This document shows, in pieces, positions 30,101-39,629 of a stretch of 64,000 nt of DNA. The first letter of the stretch is position 1. The number at the start of each line of letters is the position of its first letter. The stretch is taken from positions 1-64,000 of the forward strand of contig BGKB01000243.1 in the NCBI GenBank assembly GCA_003116975.1. The letters are read 5' to 3'. The notes below the pieces were generated by a model. The model did no database searches. It was given only the letters and a program-made list of their open reading frames with translations, and was not told the origin of the DNA. Origin of the DNA: Aurantiochytrium sp. KH105 (Eukaryota; Sar; Bigyra; Thraustochytrida; Thraustochytriidae). A program made the position numbers and the translations under genes.

Positions 30101-30237
30101 CGCGTGAGTTCCCCCGGTTTGATGTTGGCGCAAATGATCTCCACGAAGCGATCAACCTTGATGACATTCTCTCTTCGAAAGGCTCGCTGCAGGCGCCTCC
30201 CGGACCTGTTGTCTATGCGCATGAGGAGGTCCGCCAT
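27112..30237 (-). CDS. EF-hand and WD40-repeat protein, ciliary CFAP337/WDR49-like candidate
   Basis: 1041 residues. Near residues 50-85 there is a canonical EF-hand loop (DQIDANGDGTLHWSEF), so the N-terminus probably binds calcium. From ~110 to ~870 the protein is a chain of WD40-like blades, with motifs such as SEDGSLAIWDLANF, VLWDIRSDEH and VICIWDLEFARL, enough for two propellers. The tail is charged and Ser-rich. EF-hand plus twin-propeller order resembles WDR49/CFAP337 of motile cilia, which would suit a flagellated zoospore; this assignment is inference. The ATG at 30237 opens MADLLMRIDNRSGRR; the upstream open extension is Arg/Gly-rich. A decayed copy of its 3' end lies just downstream. 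It is divergent from the MED13-like gene. Confidence 0.8.
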   Translation of the reverse strand: MADLLMRIDNRSGRRLQRAFRRENVIKVDRFVEIICANIKPGELTREEIVEMAVELFDQIDANGDGTLHWSEFAAFIIELNHAHEIQLADRDVMHICPVRDASMRINVQRKAVSALVCAFSGAVCIVEQKSDQLRIHRLRKENNSLRPLLSVRVTSNFISHEVVAGCHLESIDMAVVASRLGDKFFLTSFLLDKVIGQHEQIATLSGQRILRWHPNSETLCTVGTGRGDAKGHVVSVFHRNERSRALLDTKVGRLIWHHKRITEMLFITHKHLATASEDGSLAIWDLANFEQMSAVVAHSVGVLSFSLQSFVPDITGFSSFWTRVKTETVLATFVTAPCTQFGGHISKPKEACAQVWEVADSFNEFRPLAHLLGHEHPTTYCTLIMQGTYVLTCDLSGEARLWSAKHAYSCIQRLDLGCSQMLCLHDTLITLAAMHGTDAIYALRPAEKDRSPVVMAVFNHTMGCLVTVTKQEVVLWDIRSDEHTPVVSMPEHAKRDITAACLDDRERKLIVGDESGRLFVFNLMNGALIKELDPHPHNAPITSVHFCASAKDRLVVTTSWNGALHVSDEADRTGFQEGKHHVKLRSILVGDTTQANVDDADADESCHDLLVSAVSFHLKQIATFAEKRASGRLASESSAAEANVICIWDLEFARLVGVCRADQGSQIVGIEYVNDGTVPLLIGLDAVHRTVLIWVVGGADRNRRFGRIAKVPLPYGMIPTALRVHDANAVLIGCESGAVVRMELSTAIRRVSQPVRAITFRGNRLVRQATRSHDIQRILATTPFDKFADATLRQLWLAQAGDQDVTLSATTSGPSASNNVASAAWPDPGAKAVSSLSVVTEEGIILVGSDDGLVHLLALEDGARLGFLDAISGNVEPPLSTLIDLSHAQAEKTQKVKDLLHEFPSPRNTALGKPQRLMDAASVRSRSTASTDVSSPRDAEPQTEHQRFDRAASILFARLQALRKLQEPKALLQDGVAQEGERSGDNVSDVLELESREEVHHANTRSRSTMTLVKSTSSKREIASLRAAGQQSTSSLPPLT

Positions 30238-30460
30238 GGTCCCCGCGCGACGGCCCGCTCCTTCCCCGCGCCCGGCTCCGCCTCTTCCATCTCGTCTGGC
30301 GCCCGGCGCCGCTGCACGCGCGGCGACCTCGCTCTCGGCCTCCCTCCCTCGCTCACCTCGCGCGCGTAGTAGCCGTTGGTTTGCCCGGTGTTCTCGACAG
30401 AACACCGCGCTCCCATTTTACATAGGCCTACCGTGTCAGTCTAGTCTCACCACTCAGCTG

Positions 30461-30650
30461 CCCTACTTGCGCGGGCGCCGCGCCCGACTTGCGCGCGCGC
30501 GTTTGGCGCACTTGCGGCCCGGCCATAGCCCACTTGCGCGGGCACGGCAGCAAGGCAGCAGGGCAGCACGGCAACAAGCCAGCGAGCAAGTGCGCCATGC
30601 GCGGCGCGCAAGTGCGCTATGCGCGGCGCAAGTGCGCTATGCGGCGCCAA
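30461..30650. repeat. inverted array of ~22-bp units in a divergent promoter
   Basis: ACTTGCG(C/G) occurs on the plus strand at 30465, 30487, 30510 and 30532 (22-23 bp apart). Its complement GCGCAAGT (or AGCAAGT) occurs at about 30584, 30606 and 30626 (20-22 bp apart). The flanks are shared too (catagc.cacttgcgc). All seven therefore look like copies of one unit arranged as four direct and three inverted around ~30560. It sits between the divergent EF-hand/WD40 and MED13-like genes. Confidence 0.8.
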
Positions 30651-30730
30651 GGCGACTTTCCCTGCGCCGGAGACCGAGCCAGGATAGGCTGGCGCAGTAT
30701 GGGAGTTGGTTAGTAAGTAAGCAAGGCGCG

Positions 30731-30754
30731 ATGGATCGACCGAGGCGGGGATGA
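30731..30754 (+). promoter_or_regulatory. upstream ORF overlapping the MED13-like start codon
   Basis: ATG at 30731 begins a seven-codon frame (MDRPRRG) whose TGA at 30752-30754 overlaps the main ATG at 30751 as ATGA. If transcription starts upstream of 30731, this could tune initiation of the main frame by termination-reinitiation. The transcript start is unknown. Confidence 0.4.
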
Positions 30755-31535
30755 TCGCGGAGGAGGCGCACAACGACCGCGACGGCGACGCGGCGAGCGC
30801 AGATCCGATCCCGGGCCCCGGGAGGCCGGGCGAGAGCGCGGCGCGAGGCGGCGGAGGAGGCGCGGCGCGCGGGATGGCGGAGACGCGCGGCGGCGAGGGC
30901 GGCGGCGGCGGCGGCGGCGGTGGCGGCGGAGGCGCGGGCCCCGCGCGCGATGGCGGCGAGGCCCGCGAGGGCCGCGAGCCCAGGGCGCGGTACAGCGCGG
31001 AGGCGGCGGCGGCGGCGGCAGGGCTCGCGCTGCCGCTGCTGAGGCGCAAGGAGGCTGCTGCTGCTGCTGCTGCTGCTGCTTCTGCTGCGGCGGCAGCGAC
31101 GGCAGAGGGGCCGCGTCGCGCGAACAAGAAGAAGCAAAAACAGCTCAAGGCCAAGGCCCCTCTTGGCGACGACGCCTTCTTGCACGGGGAAAGGTCGCGC
31201 AGGGCGCTCAGAGAGCTGTCGCGTGCGTTAGAGCGCCACTCCGAGGCGGTGTATATCGACAAGGGCACGAAAATGTTCACGAGCCTTTTGCGGAGCGCTG
31301 GCCAGCGCGGCATCCCGCGCAAGCGGCAGCGCCCGGATGCCGACTCGGATCTGCCCACGCCCAGATCGGCAGGACCGCATGCAACGCCGAAGCGCAGCAG
31401 CATCAAGTCACCCTCTCCCACGGATCAGACCTTGCTAGCAACGCCACCTTCAGTATCAACGCCCACGCCCGGCCGCGAGCCCTCTTCACAGCAACAGCAT
31501 CACCAACAACAGCAGCAAATGGCCAAGGCAAACGT

Positions 31536-31569
<34 letters not shown>

Positions 31570-34524
31570 TTGCAATCGCAACAACAATCGCAGCAAACCC
31601 AAGGGCAACTACAAGGACAAGGACAAGGGCAAAGTAGTTTCCGGTCGCAAAGCGGCGCACAAAGCTCCGGGAAACCACAGGGCGTGGTGCCGGCGCATAT
31701 TGAAGCACGCCTTGCACGAGCACGAATGAATCGGGGCGTTGCGCGGCGAGTGACGAGTCCAACGCGCTCTGTGGGGTTACAAGAGGTCCCTGCAGCGCCA
31801 GAAAGTCTCTTTTCTTGGGAAGATCAGCGTCTGGCTGCTGCGTACACGCGAGGACGTTCTGTGCAAGTGGGCCCATCCATGTCTCCACTATTGGACAGTG
31901 GAGACGTTCAGAGCACCAAGTACGCGCCAACTTGTACAGGTTCGATGCCGCGCCGCTCGCTGGCAAGTTCGATGCTAAGTTCACATCAAGGCGGCTCAGA
32001 CAACGCAAATGGTGACAACAGCGCAAGTGGGCCGAAAGGCTCGACTACAAAAGACCAAGCCTCTAGGGCTGCACACTCACACTTTGGATACTTTGAAAAT
32101 GAGACAATCCAGCGCACCGAACGCTTGCTACGACTCCTTGAGCACGAAGCTGTGGCGATTGCTAGAGGTGGGCTCAATAGCATGGACATTGGCGGCTGGG
32201 CGGGCTTCAAGGCCCGTTCCGCAACGCCTGCCACGGCGCTCGCAAGCCTCGCAGATGGCAGCCATCAAGGCGTAGACCCGCCCATGCGCTCGAGGCGGCA
32301 TGCTGTTGTTTTGCACGAGGCGCGATCCAGTAGCGGCACAGCCTCGGGTACGAACGGAACGCAGGACATGGACGATGACACGGACGATGGACGCACGCCG
32401 CCACGAGACGGAGCGGCGACGCCGGCCGAGCCACCTTCGCCGGGACGAATGCAGCAGCAAAGTATGGCCACGCCCAACACGCCAGCGACGCCAGGGCGAG
32501 AGAACGCGGAGGCCGAGGCGGCTGCTCGCAGGGAGGAAGACGACCTGACCGAGGAGGAGGCCGTGCGGCTCATCGTGGGCTATGACACGGACTGGATCTC
32601 TATACCTGCGAATGTAGTTCCGCAATGGGAGTTTGCCCAGTTGCGACCCTTGACAGACTTTTCAGCCATGTGCGAGTATGCTGTGGTTAACATCAACGAC
32701 CGCGCCGCTGTGGAAGCTGGTGCGGCTCAACAAAAGAGGGCAGCACAGGCTGCTCGTGACAAGAAGCAGGCCGCAGGGGGCGGGCGGCAAATGCGAGAAG
32801 GCGCATCGACATCGCCGACCCCAGGGAGCAGACCTGGCAGCGCGCCGCGAAAATCTGCTGCATCCCCTGGTCCGGGCGGGAACACTCCGAGCGCTGATGC
32901 TGCCGCCAAAGCGGAACGATCGCCCATCATGAACTCGCGCAATGGCGCAGGAGGACCCGGCAGCGTAGGCGGGGGGCCGCGAATGGTTGCGCTCGGAGCA
33001 TCGCGTGTACAGGCGCGCGGTCGTCCCGGGCCAGGAGCTCCAATGAATCGTCGTTTGGGCCGTCGAGGTGCACGCGAAAGCCCTTCGGCATCGACGCGCG
33101 AAGTTCGCCTCGAGCCAGCGCTTGGACCATATCGCCGCAACGAGCTCTTCTTCAAGCAACTGGCTGCGCTCTTTGATGTTTGCAGTCTGGGAATGCTGTC
33201 CCCCAAAGCTGGCCAGACCGGGCCCTCTGTGGAACTGAGTCTCGATAAATTGCTAGAGCGCAACGTCGATGCAATGGTGGAGACCTTGCAATCCTTTTCG
33301 CAAACGTCTCGCGGTTTTCTCGTTGTCTTTGTGGTGATGCCTCCGCGCAGCGCAACATACTCTCTTCTCGTGATGGATACGTTGTCAAAGGTTCTCCGCA
33401 AGCTTGAAGCCGAGGACGTCAGGTCGCAGATTTCACGGGAGGTGAATGCATTGTCCTCTTCGGCAACGTCGCGGCTGAGCGGCGGCTCGGGGCGCTCGGG
33501 TGTCAATATCAAGAGCGAGGGCGCTACTTTGATGAGGTCTGGCAGCTCCGGCGGTGGCGGCGGCGGAGGAGGAGGAGGTGGTGGTGGCCGTGGCAGTGGC
33601 AGCGGTTCCGGGGGGACTGGACTGGGTGCGGACGATTCTTCCATGTCTGGGACATCATCGTTGCCTTCCTCCTCGCTCCCAAGCACGCTTGATGCGGCGG
33701 CGCGCGAAACGCAGTCCCCCAAGGTCGTCTTTCAGGTGGTCCCTTTTCATCTGCCGCTTGCTTCGTTGCAGCGGCGGACCATGCTGAATCTCTGCACTGG
33801 GCTGTACACAAAGGCTGCGCTTTTGCAGCGCGGCCCGAGATCCGCACCGATTGTGATTGCACAAAATGCGGGCAATCCATGCGTGCACCTGGGTTATGTT
33901 ATCGACTCTACTTCTGGGTGGCTTGCAGCGTGCTGGACCGACAAACAGGGTATGAGTGTCCGCACAAGCGTGCATCGCGTCTCCAGCGCAAAGTCCCGTG
34001 AAGAGACTTTACGCGAGACATTAGTGGAGCGAACGCAGGCTTTGCTCTTGGAGCAACGGGGCGCGCTGCCCATGAACGAACCTGTTCGCCTCTGCGTCTC
34101 TGTCGTAGCCGCGGCAGGGACCCCGCTTCAGGCGGATATTAGCACCTGGAAAACTGCGTTCGAAGGGCTTCCGCAAGGCCGTCTTGGAGCTTCTGGCGTT
34201 GAGTTTGCGATATGTCGTGTTAGCGGTGGCTACGTGCGGGTTCCAGACGAGGTGCTCCAAGGTTTCCGAACCTGTGATGTGGTGTGTTCGGATGGATCGC
34301 AGGCGTCGCACTTGCTGGTGGGTCGTCGCCCATTGGTGAGCAACCATTCGCTTCTTCCTCTGCTTGAAGTGGAACATTGCCATGGCTCGCTCGACGTGGC
34401 AACAGTGCTTCGTGACATGCAGGCCCTTGCGGCTGTGCATATCTTTGGTCAGCAGGACTCGATTGTGCCCTTTCATCTCGAAGTGTGTTCTCGTCTATCC
34501 ACCTGGCTTGGTCCGATTCGTTGA
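30751..34524 (+). CDS. MED13: Mediator kinase-module subunit MED13-like
   Basis: 1257 residues, shorter than animal MED13 (~2170). The N-terminal ~650 residues are low complexity: Gly- and Ala-runs, a poly-Gln tract near residues 260-275, Ser/Pro stretches. Conserved MED13 blocks follow in family order: FFKQLAALFDVCSLGMLSPK (family pattern FF.ELS..YE.CRLG), LVVFVVMPP then VFQVVPFHLPL (family ALVVY.VDPF ... LQI.P.Q.LL), GYVIDSTSGWLAACWTDKQG, and a C-terminal WKTAFEGL/VEFAICRV block. MED13 links the CDK8 module to core Mediator and represses or tunes transcription. The family call rests on remembered patterns, not a search. A TGA from a short upstream ORF overlaps the start. An alternative start is the in-frame ATG at 30874. 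Confidence 0.68.
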
Positions 34525-34946
34525 TCCAAGCTTTCCTACGCCTTGACCACTTGCATGTAGTCCGTTCACCACGGTCGCACATGCGCATTATCCCTACTTC
34601 AATCTTCTTTTTTCTGTTCCCCTCGATCGATCTGCTCTCTGCTCTTGACCGCTGTCCCCTCGCGCAGCCTGGCTCCGCTGAGATGCGCCCCTTTTTTCCT
34701 GTCACTTGAGAGAGCCGTGAGGGCGCAGTGGCCGGCGCCACCGACTCCGGGTCCTCCACGTCTCTGCGCCTGTTTCCTCGCGAGCACAGGCGGGCAGACA
34801 GACCCCGAAGGTTGTTGTGCGCACGGGAGCGTGCGACGGCGAGCGCGCGGACGCACGCGTGGACGGAAACGGAAAAGGCTTCGGTCTCTGGAAAAAGACA
34901 GACCAAGTTCGCCGAGCCTGCACGGCACGGCGAGTGAGTGGGCGCG
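34525..34946. other. intergenic region between MED13-like and Spb4-like genes
   Basis: This holds the MED13-like 3' flank and the promoter and 5' UTR of the helicase gene. No gene or repeat was noticed. Confidence 0.5.
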
Positions 34947-36773
34947 ATGGAGCTCCTCTCGGCAAAGGTCCGCGGCGTGCTCGAGGAGGAGCTCGGGTTC
35001 ACGCGGCTGACGCCCGTGCAGAACGCGACGCTGCCCAAATTCCTCGGGAACTGCGACGTAGCCGTAGAAGCGTGCACAGGATCTGGTAAAACCCTGGCTT
35101 TTGTGCTGCCGATTGTCGAGCTCCTGCTGCAGCGCGACGCCGACGAAGACGGCGACGAAGACGCAAATGGCGAGGAGGGCAAGGGTCGCGTGGAGACAAG
35201 AAAGAAGCGGCGGAGACCTGGCATGTGGGGCGCAATGATTGTGTCACCGACGCGAGAGCTTGCCGCGCAAATCGCCAAGGTGGCGACTCCCTTTGTCAAG
35301 GCTGTTGGCCTGGAACTCGCGCTCTTCCAGGGCGGTTCGAACGTGGGCGAGGACATGGACAAGATTGAGCGCTCGAGTCTCGATGTCGTGGTGGGCACAC
35401 CCGGACGCCTCGAAGACCTCTTGCAGCGCGCAGAGAGCCTGCTCTCGTGGCGTGACTTTGAGGTTCTCGTGCTCGACGAGGCCGACGTCCTCCTGGATCT
35501 CGGGTTTGAGCGTGCCGTAACCAAGATTCTGTCAAAGCTGCCTAAGCAGCGGCGAACCGGTCTGTTTTCTGCGACCCAGACGCGAGAGGTCAAGGCTCTT
35601 GTGCGCGCAGGTCTGCGGAATCCTGCCATTATTTCTGTCAAGGTGCATCGGGCCGCGGTCGGGGATGGGGCCTCGAGCGGATCAACGGGAGTCAAGGCTG
35701 GTGACGCGCAGCGCACGCCCAACTCGCTGGACAACAACTACTTGGTTTGTCACCAGAATGAAAAGCTGCGGCTTCTGCTCGAGTTTCTTGAGCAGGAACG
35801 CGACCGCAAAGCCGTGGTCTTCTTTGCAACGTGCGCAAGCGTGGCCTTTTACGAGCGCATCATTCCTAGTCTTTTGCCAAGCGAGGTGGGCAACCAAGTA
35901 TTGGCTCTGCATGGCAAGCTTCCACAAAAGAAGCGTGTCAAGACGTTTGAAGCCTTTGTAGAGCAGTCGAGCGGTGCACTGCTGTGCACGGACGTTGCGG
36001 CGCGCGGACTCGATGTTCCGGACGTGGATTGGATTGTCCAGTTCGATCCTCCTCAAGACCCCAGTTTTTTCGTGCATCGTGTCGGCCGCACGGCGCGCGC
36101 AGGTCGTCAAGGTCGGGCATTGGTGTTTTTACTTCCCAAGGAGACAGCGTACGTGAACTATCTCGAGAATCAAAAGGTGCCCATTGTGCCGCTGGCCACC
36201 GGCGATGCGCTCGCGCGTGCGAGCGAAGAGCGGCACGGCAGTGCTTTAGAGAAAGTGCGAGAACTGGTAATGAAGGACCGCGATTTGCTAGAACGTGGAA
36301 CGCGCGCATTTATGGCCTTTGTGCGATCGTATCGAGAGCACAAGTGCAACTTTATTTTTCGTATGCGGGAGCTGAATCTGCAAAAGGTCGCGGAGGCCTT
36401 TGTGTTGCTGCGACTGCCCAGCATGAAGGAATTCCGCGAGTCGAAGGGGCTCAAGGGATTTCCCGAGACTCCCGCTTCCGTCGTTGCGGCGATCCCCTAC
36501 AAGGACAAAGTGCGCGAACGTCAGCGGCAGGCCAAGTATAAGAAGATCCAGGCTACGGCAGCTGAGACTGCGCAGGCACGCAAAGAGGCCGCGATACAGC
36601 AAAAGAAGGAGGCTGCCAAGAAGGCCAAGGAGCCTCGTCGCAGCAAGGCCAAACGCGACAAGAAGGCCATGCATGATGAGTGGGAGTCTCTTGGTCGCGA
36701 GGAGCGCCTATACAAGAAGCTCAAGCGTGGTAAATTGTCCCAGGCCGCGTTTGACGAGCTCGTTGACTCATGA
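34947..36773 (+). CDS. DEAD-box RNA helicase, Spb4/DDX55-type, 60S ribosome biogenesis
   Basis: 608 residues (yeast Spb4 606, human DDX55 600). The Q-motif region is FTRLTPVQNATLPKFL. Motifs are ACTGSGKT (I), SPTRELA (Ia), TPGRLEDLL (Ib), LDEADVLLDLGF (II), FSATQT (III), CTDVAARGLDVPDVDW (V) and HRVGRTARAGR (VI). The DUF4217-type C-terminal extension and a Lys/Arg/Ala-rich tail typical of Spb4/DDX55 follow. SATQT and the RGLDVPDVDWIVQFDPPQDP region are characteristic of this subgroup. It remodels pre-60S rRNA in the nucleolus. The frame continues upstream through a GTG, but the first ATG is 34947. Confidence 0.92.
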   Translation: MELLSAKVRGVLEEELGFTRLTPVQNATLPKFLGNCDVAVEACTGSGKTLAFVLPIVELLLQRDADEDGDEDANGEEGKGRVETRKKRRRPGMWGAMIVSPTRELAAQIAKVATPFVKAVGLELALFQGGSNVGEDMDKIERSSLDVVVGTPGRLEDLLQRAESLLSWRDFEVLVLDEADVLLDLGFERAVTKILSKLPKQRRTGLFSATQTREVKALVRAGLRNPAIISVKVHRAAVGDGASSGSTGVKAGDAQRTPNSLDNNYLVCHQNEKLRLLLEFLEQERDRKAVVFFATCASVAFYERIIPSLLPSEVGNQVLALHGKLPQKKRVKTFEAFVEQSSGALLCTDVAARGLDVPDVDWIVQFDPPQDPSFFVHRVGRTARAGRQGRALVFLLPKETAYVNYLENQKVPIVPLATGDALARASEERHGSALEKVRELVMKDRDLLERGTRAFMAFVRSYREHKCNFIFRMRELNLQKVAEAFVLLRLPSMKEFRESKGLKGFPETPASVVAAIPYKDKVRERQRQAKYKKIQATAAETAQARKEAAIQQKKEAAKKAKEPRRSKAKRDKKAMHDEWESLGREERLYKKLKRGKLSQAAFDELVDS

Positions 36774-37374
36774 TCGCGAAAGTCACGCGATTTGTATTTC
36801 AGTTTTGGATACGCGCAAATCTATGTCGAGCACGATGCAATGCGTGAGCACACCCAACGAATGAACGAACGAACGAACGAGCAACCGAGCAACCGAGCAA
36901 CCGAGCGACCGCGCGTGGCGGTCTTTCCTACGACCGTTGGGTGAATTGTGAGTTGGAGGATCCCTCACAACGCACTTCGCGGATGCCATTGCAATAACTC
37001 TGTGGAGAAGAGAAAAAGGGAAGGTAACGTTGGGTGCGTTGTGAAATGATAGGAGACAAGTACAAGAGGTTTGCGTGGGAACGAAGCTTTTTGCAAACAG
37101 CAATCGATCGAACCTCGAAAGAAACGAATGGATGAATAGAGTAGCGTGCAGACGAATGATTGTATACGTAAGAAAGCGCAACTGCTAGTTTTTTGAAGAG
37201 AGGCAAGGCCAATTTGATGCGCAGGACAGTGTCGGAAAAGGGGGAAGGAAACGAAAAAAAGAAGCCACCTTGCCTTCATTCTTGTTTTTTGCTCGTACGT
37301 TTCCTCATTCGCTGAAATCGTTCGATGCGGGTTTTAAAAAAAGAGGAGAGACCAGGCGCGCGAGGCTCGGTAGT
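36774..37374. other. convergent intergenic region with short tandem repeats
   Basis: Between the convergent helicase and Sec61-beta genes. A GAAC run followed by three gagcaacc units lies at about 36858-36912. The rest is AT-richer and holds both 3' ends. No gene is seen. Confidence 0.55.
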
Positions 37375-37698
37375 CTAGTTGGCAGGGCTCGAGGCGCCAG
37401 TCACCTTGCCCCAGATGTGCAGCACCACGACGAAGCCAATAAAGGAGAGGCTGAGTACGAGCACCATGGTAGGCCCGATCTTGAGGCCAGGGGCGTCATC
37501 CGTGTAGAATCTGAGCGTCTCGCGCGCCGACATGGCATCCATGGCGCTGCGCGCGCGCTCCTGCTGCGACTGCTTGGGCTCCTGCGCGGAGGCGCTCGCC
37601 GTGGACGCGCCCGTGCGCCGCCTCCTTGCGCCTGCGACAGCTGGCCGGCCCGAGGCCGCGGCGCGCGTGCCGCCGGGGGGCGCGTTGGTCGACGACAT
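37375..37698 (-). CDS. SEC61B: protein translocation channel subunit Sec61 beta
   Basis: 107 residues, family length (~96-110). A Ser/Ala/Gly/Arg-rich cytosolic N-terminus leads to the family block ([20 protein letters not shown]) and one C-terminal membrane helix ([20 protein letters not shown]). The tail-anchored beta subunit sits in the ER translocon beside Sec61 alpha and gamma and helps ribosome and signal-recognition-particle-receptor docking. The ATG at 37698 gives the expected length. Confidence 0.95.
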   Translation of the reverse strand: MSSTNAPPGGTRAAASGRPAVAGARRRRTGASTASASAQEPKQSQQERARSAMDAMSARETLRFYTDDAPGLKIGPTMVLVLSLSFIGFVVVLHIWGKVTGASSPAN

Positions 37699-38061
37699 CG
37701 TTTGCTGGCTGCTGCGCCTGCTGTGTCTGCGCGCGCGCGCTGTGCTGCTCTTCCTCTGCTCCGGCGGCGGCGGCGGCGGCGAAGCGTGCGAGGCGTGCGG
37801 AGCTGCGGCGCGGATTGACTTTGCTCGAGCTTGTTTTTTGCGGCTACAGAGACGGCGCGGCGAAGAGGCCTAATCCATCCAGGCTGGAGGCCCAAATAGG
37901 CCGCTTTCCCTCTCCTCGCTGCCGTGTGTGTAGTATACTGGCAGTAGTGAAAGCACTCTCACAGTTAGGCGAGCTGGGGAGGCGGGTGAGATGCCGACCG
38001 GCAGGTGCGCGAACAAGAAAATGAAGGAAGAGGAAGAGTTGCTGTCGTGAAGAAAACAAGA

Positions 38062-38094
<33 letters not shown>

Positions 38095-38324
38095 AAGAGA
38101 GAGCAAAACGAGGTCCAAGTTCAAGGCTCTGTTCTTGACGATCAACGATAATTGAGATGTGTCTACGTTGGGCAATCGAAATATATAGATCCACGCGTCA
38201 GATTCTGGCGCGCGCGTGGTCGCACTCTTAAAAAAAAACTCATTCGAATTGGTGATGTTTGACGGCCGACGTGAATGTCCATCCTAAAAGAGAGCTTTTG
38301 CCCTCTGCACTGACCGCAGACGGT
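37699..38324. other. promoter of Sec61 beta and 3' flank of alpha-galactosidase
   Basis: Very GC-rich near 37740-37800. A (GC)n(GA)n microsatellite lies at about 38063-38102 (cgcgcgcgcgcgagagagag). No gene is seen. Confidence 0.6.
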
Positions 38325-39629
38325 TTAGATGATGGATACAGGCTCCAGAGAATCGGTATAGGACAGGCGCAAGAAGACAGAGTCGTGGCCGGCAACCTTG
38401 ACGAGCAGATGCGGGTCTTGGTCACCCTTGGAAGATGAAATGACAACCTCGCGAAGACGATCTTCGCCGGACCAGACATCGATGGCTGAAGTGACCTGGT
38501 TGGCCGCCTGAATGCCGAGGAGCGAAAGCGAGAGGCTCACCTCGTCCGGCTCGAGGCTCGGATCGTTATCGTTGATGAAGAGGACGGCAACACGGTTATC
38601 CGGAAGAGGCTTGGCCCAAGCCTGGATTTTACGCATGCCCGCACCATCGACCTCCTGGACGACGCGACCCGGGTGTCCAGCCCATTCTTGGTTGATGGAA
38701 ATTGCAAGCTTATTCGAGATGATGGGCCAAATTTTGGTCGTCACCTTCTCATCCGTAATGCGGTGACCAAGAATGAGCGGAGAGCTGGTGATTACCCAGG
38801 CGGCGAAATGCGCGCGGTCCTCTGCCTCGGTGGCCAGGAGGCCGACCTCGAGCATGTCAGGATAGGCCCAGCAACCCGGTCTCGAGAGGGGCTTTTCACC
38901 CTGGAATTTGCGGGTGGACTGCAGATTTGCAAACATAGACTTCCATTTGGGCCCAATGTCGCCGCTCGTGCGGTAAAAATGATAAGGGCACGAGTCAAGC
39001 GTCGGCTTTGTCCTCCCCCAGTGACAGTTTTCAATCATGATGGTACCCGATCGCGAACCCTTGTTAAAGAGCTCGTAAAAGAGGTCGAGATCCAAGAAGG
39101 CTCCGCATCCGTCGAGTTTGGTCGAGTCAAAGCCAAAGTCAAAGGTTGCCTGGACGTCACCGACATAATGAGACGCGTTTTTCCAAATGTTATTTTTCTC
39201 CCTGCATATGCAATTGTTTCCGTACCAGCCGGCCTTGAGGCCAAGACTGTGGATTTCGTTCGTCATGGCCTTCATGTCTGGAAATCGTTCGAGATTGACG
39301 ATGGGGTAGCCGTCTTCGTTATGAAAGGAGTTGTTAAAGCCAGCTCCACAGAGCTGCCAGTTGTCGTCCAGTCCGACGTCATCGTAGCCGAGGTCGAGGA
39401 GCGAGGTCCCTTCCTCGTCGCTACCGGTCTCAACAGGCTTGCCGTTGGCATCGTAACGCTTGACCATAGCCTTGGCAGCGGCGATGATGATGTCCTGGTT
39501 CACACGCCCGTGGTAAGCATTCCAGGACCGCCATCCCATGGGCGGCGTTCTCGCGAGACCATCTTCTGCAGCTTGCGCGCGGGTCAAAAGGGTCGCTGTA
39601 ACAGCGACCGCGACCGCAAGGAGCCCCAT
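38325..39629 (-). CDS. secreted alpha-galactosidase, glycoside hydrolase family 27
   Basis: 434 residues. A signal peptide (MGLLAVAVAVTATLLTRAQA) precedes the GH27 start block (ARTPPMGWRSWNAY). The (beta/alpha)8 barrel shows DDNWQ, FGFDSTKLDGCG (nucleophile Asp173) and YRTSGDIGPKW (acid/base Asp224). WAYPDMLEVG and LILGHRITDE also match the family. A C-terminal beta domain follows from ~310. The enzyme removes terminal alpha-galactose from oligosaccharides or glycolipids and should be secreted or lysosomal/vacuolar. Both catalytic residues are present. The ATG at 39629 is the first in frame and opens the signal peptide; the upstream frame begins only with GTG. Confidence 0.93.
   Translation of the reverse strand: MGLLAVAVAVTATLLTRAQAAEDGLARTPPMGWRSWNAYHGRVNQDIIIAAAKAMVKRYDANGKPVETGSDEEGTSLLDLGYDDVGLDDNWQLCGAGFNNSFHNEDGYPIVNLERFPDMKAMTNEIHSLGLKAGWYGNNCICREKNNIWKNASHYVGDVQATFDFGFDSTKLDGCGAFLDLDLFYELFNKGSRSGTIMIENCHWGRTKPTLDSCPYHFYRTSGDIGPKWKSMFANLQSTRKFQGEKPLSRPGCWAYPDMLEVGLLATEAEDRAHFAAWVITSSPLILGHRITDEKVTTKIWPIISNKLAISINQEWAGHPGRVVQEVDGAGMRKIQAWAKPLPDNRVAVLFINDNDPSLEPDEVSLSLSLLGIQAANQVTSAIDVWSGEDRLREVVISSSKGDQDPHLLVKVAGHDSVFLRLSYTDSLEPVSII

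Noticed and set aside
30901-31086. possible noncoding trinucleotide expansions (GGC, GCT)
   Set aside because: They fall in frame inside the MED13-like gene as Gly and Ala runs, so they are treated as coding low complexity.
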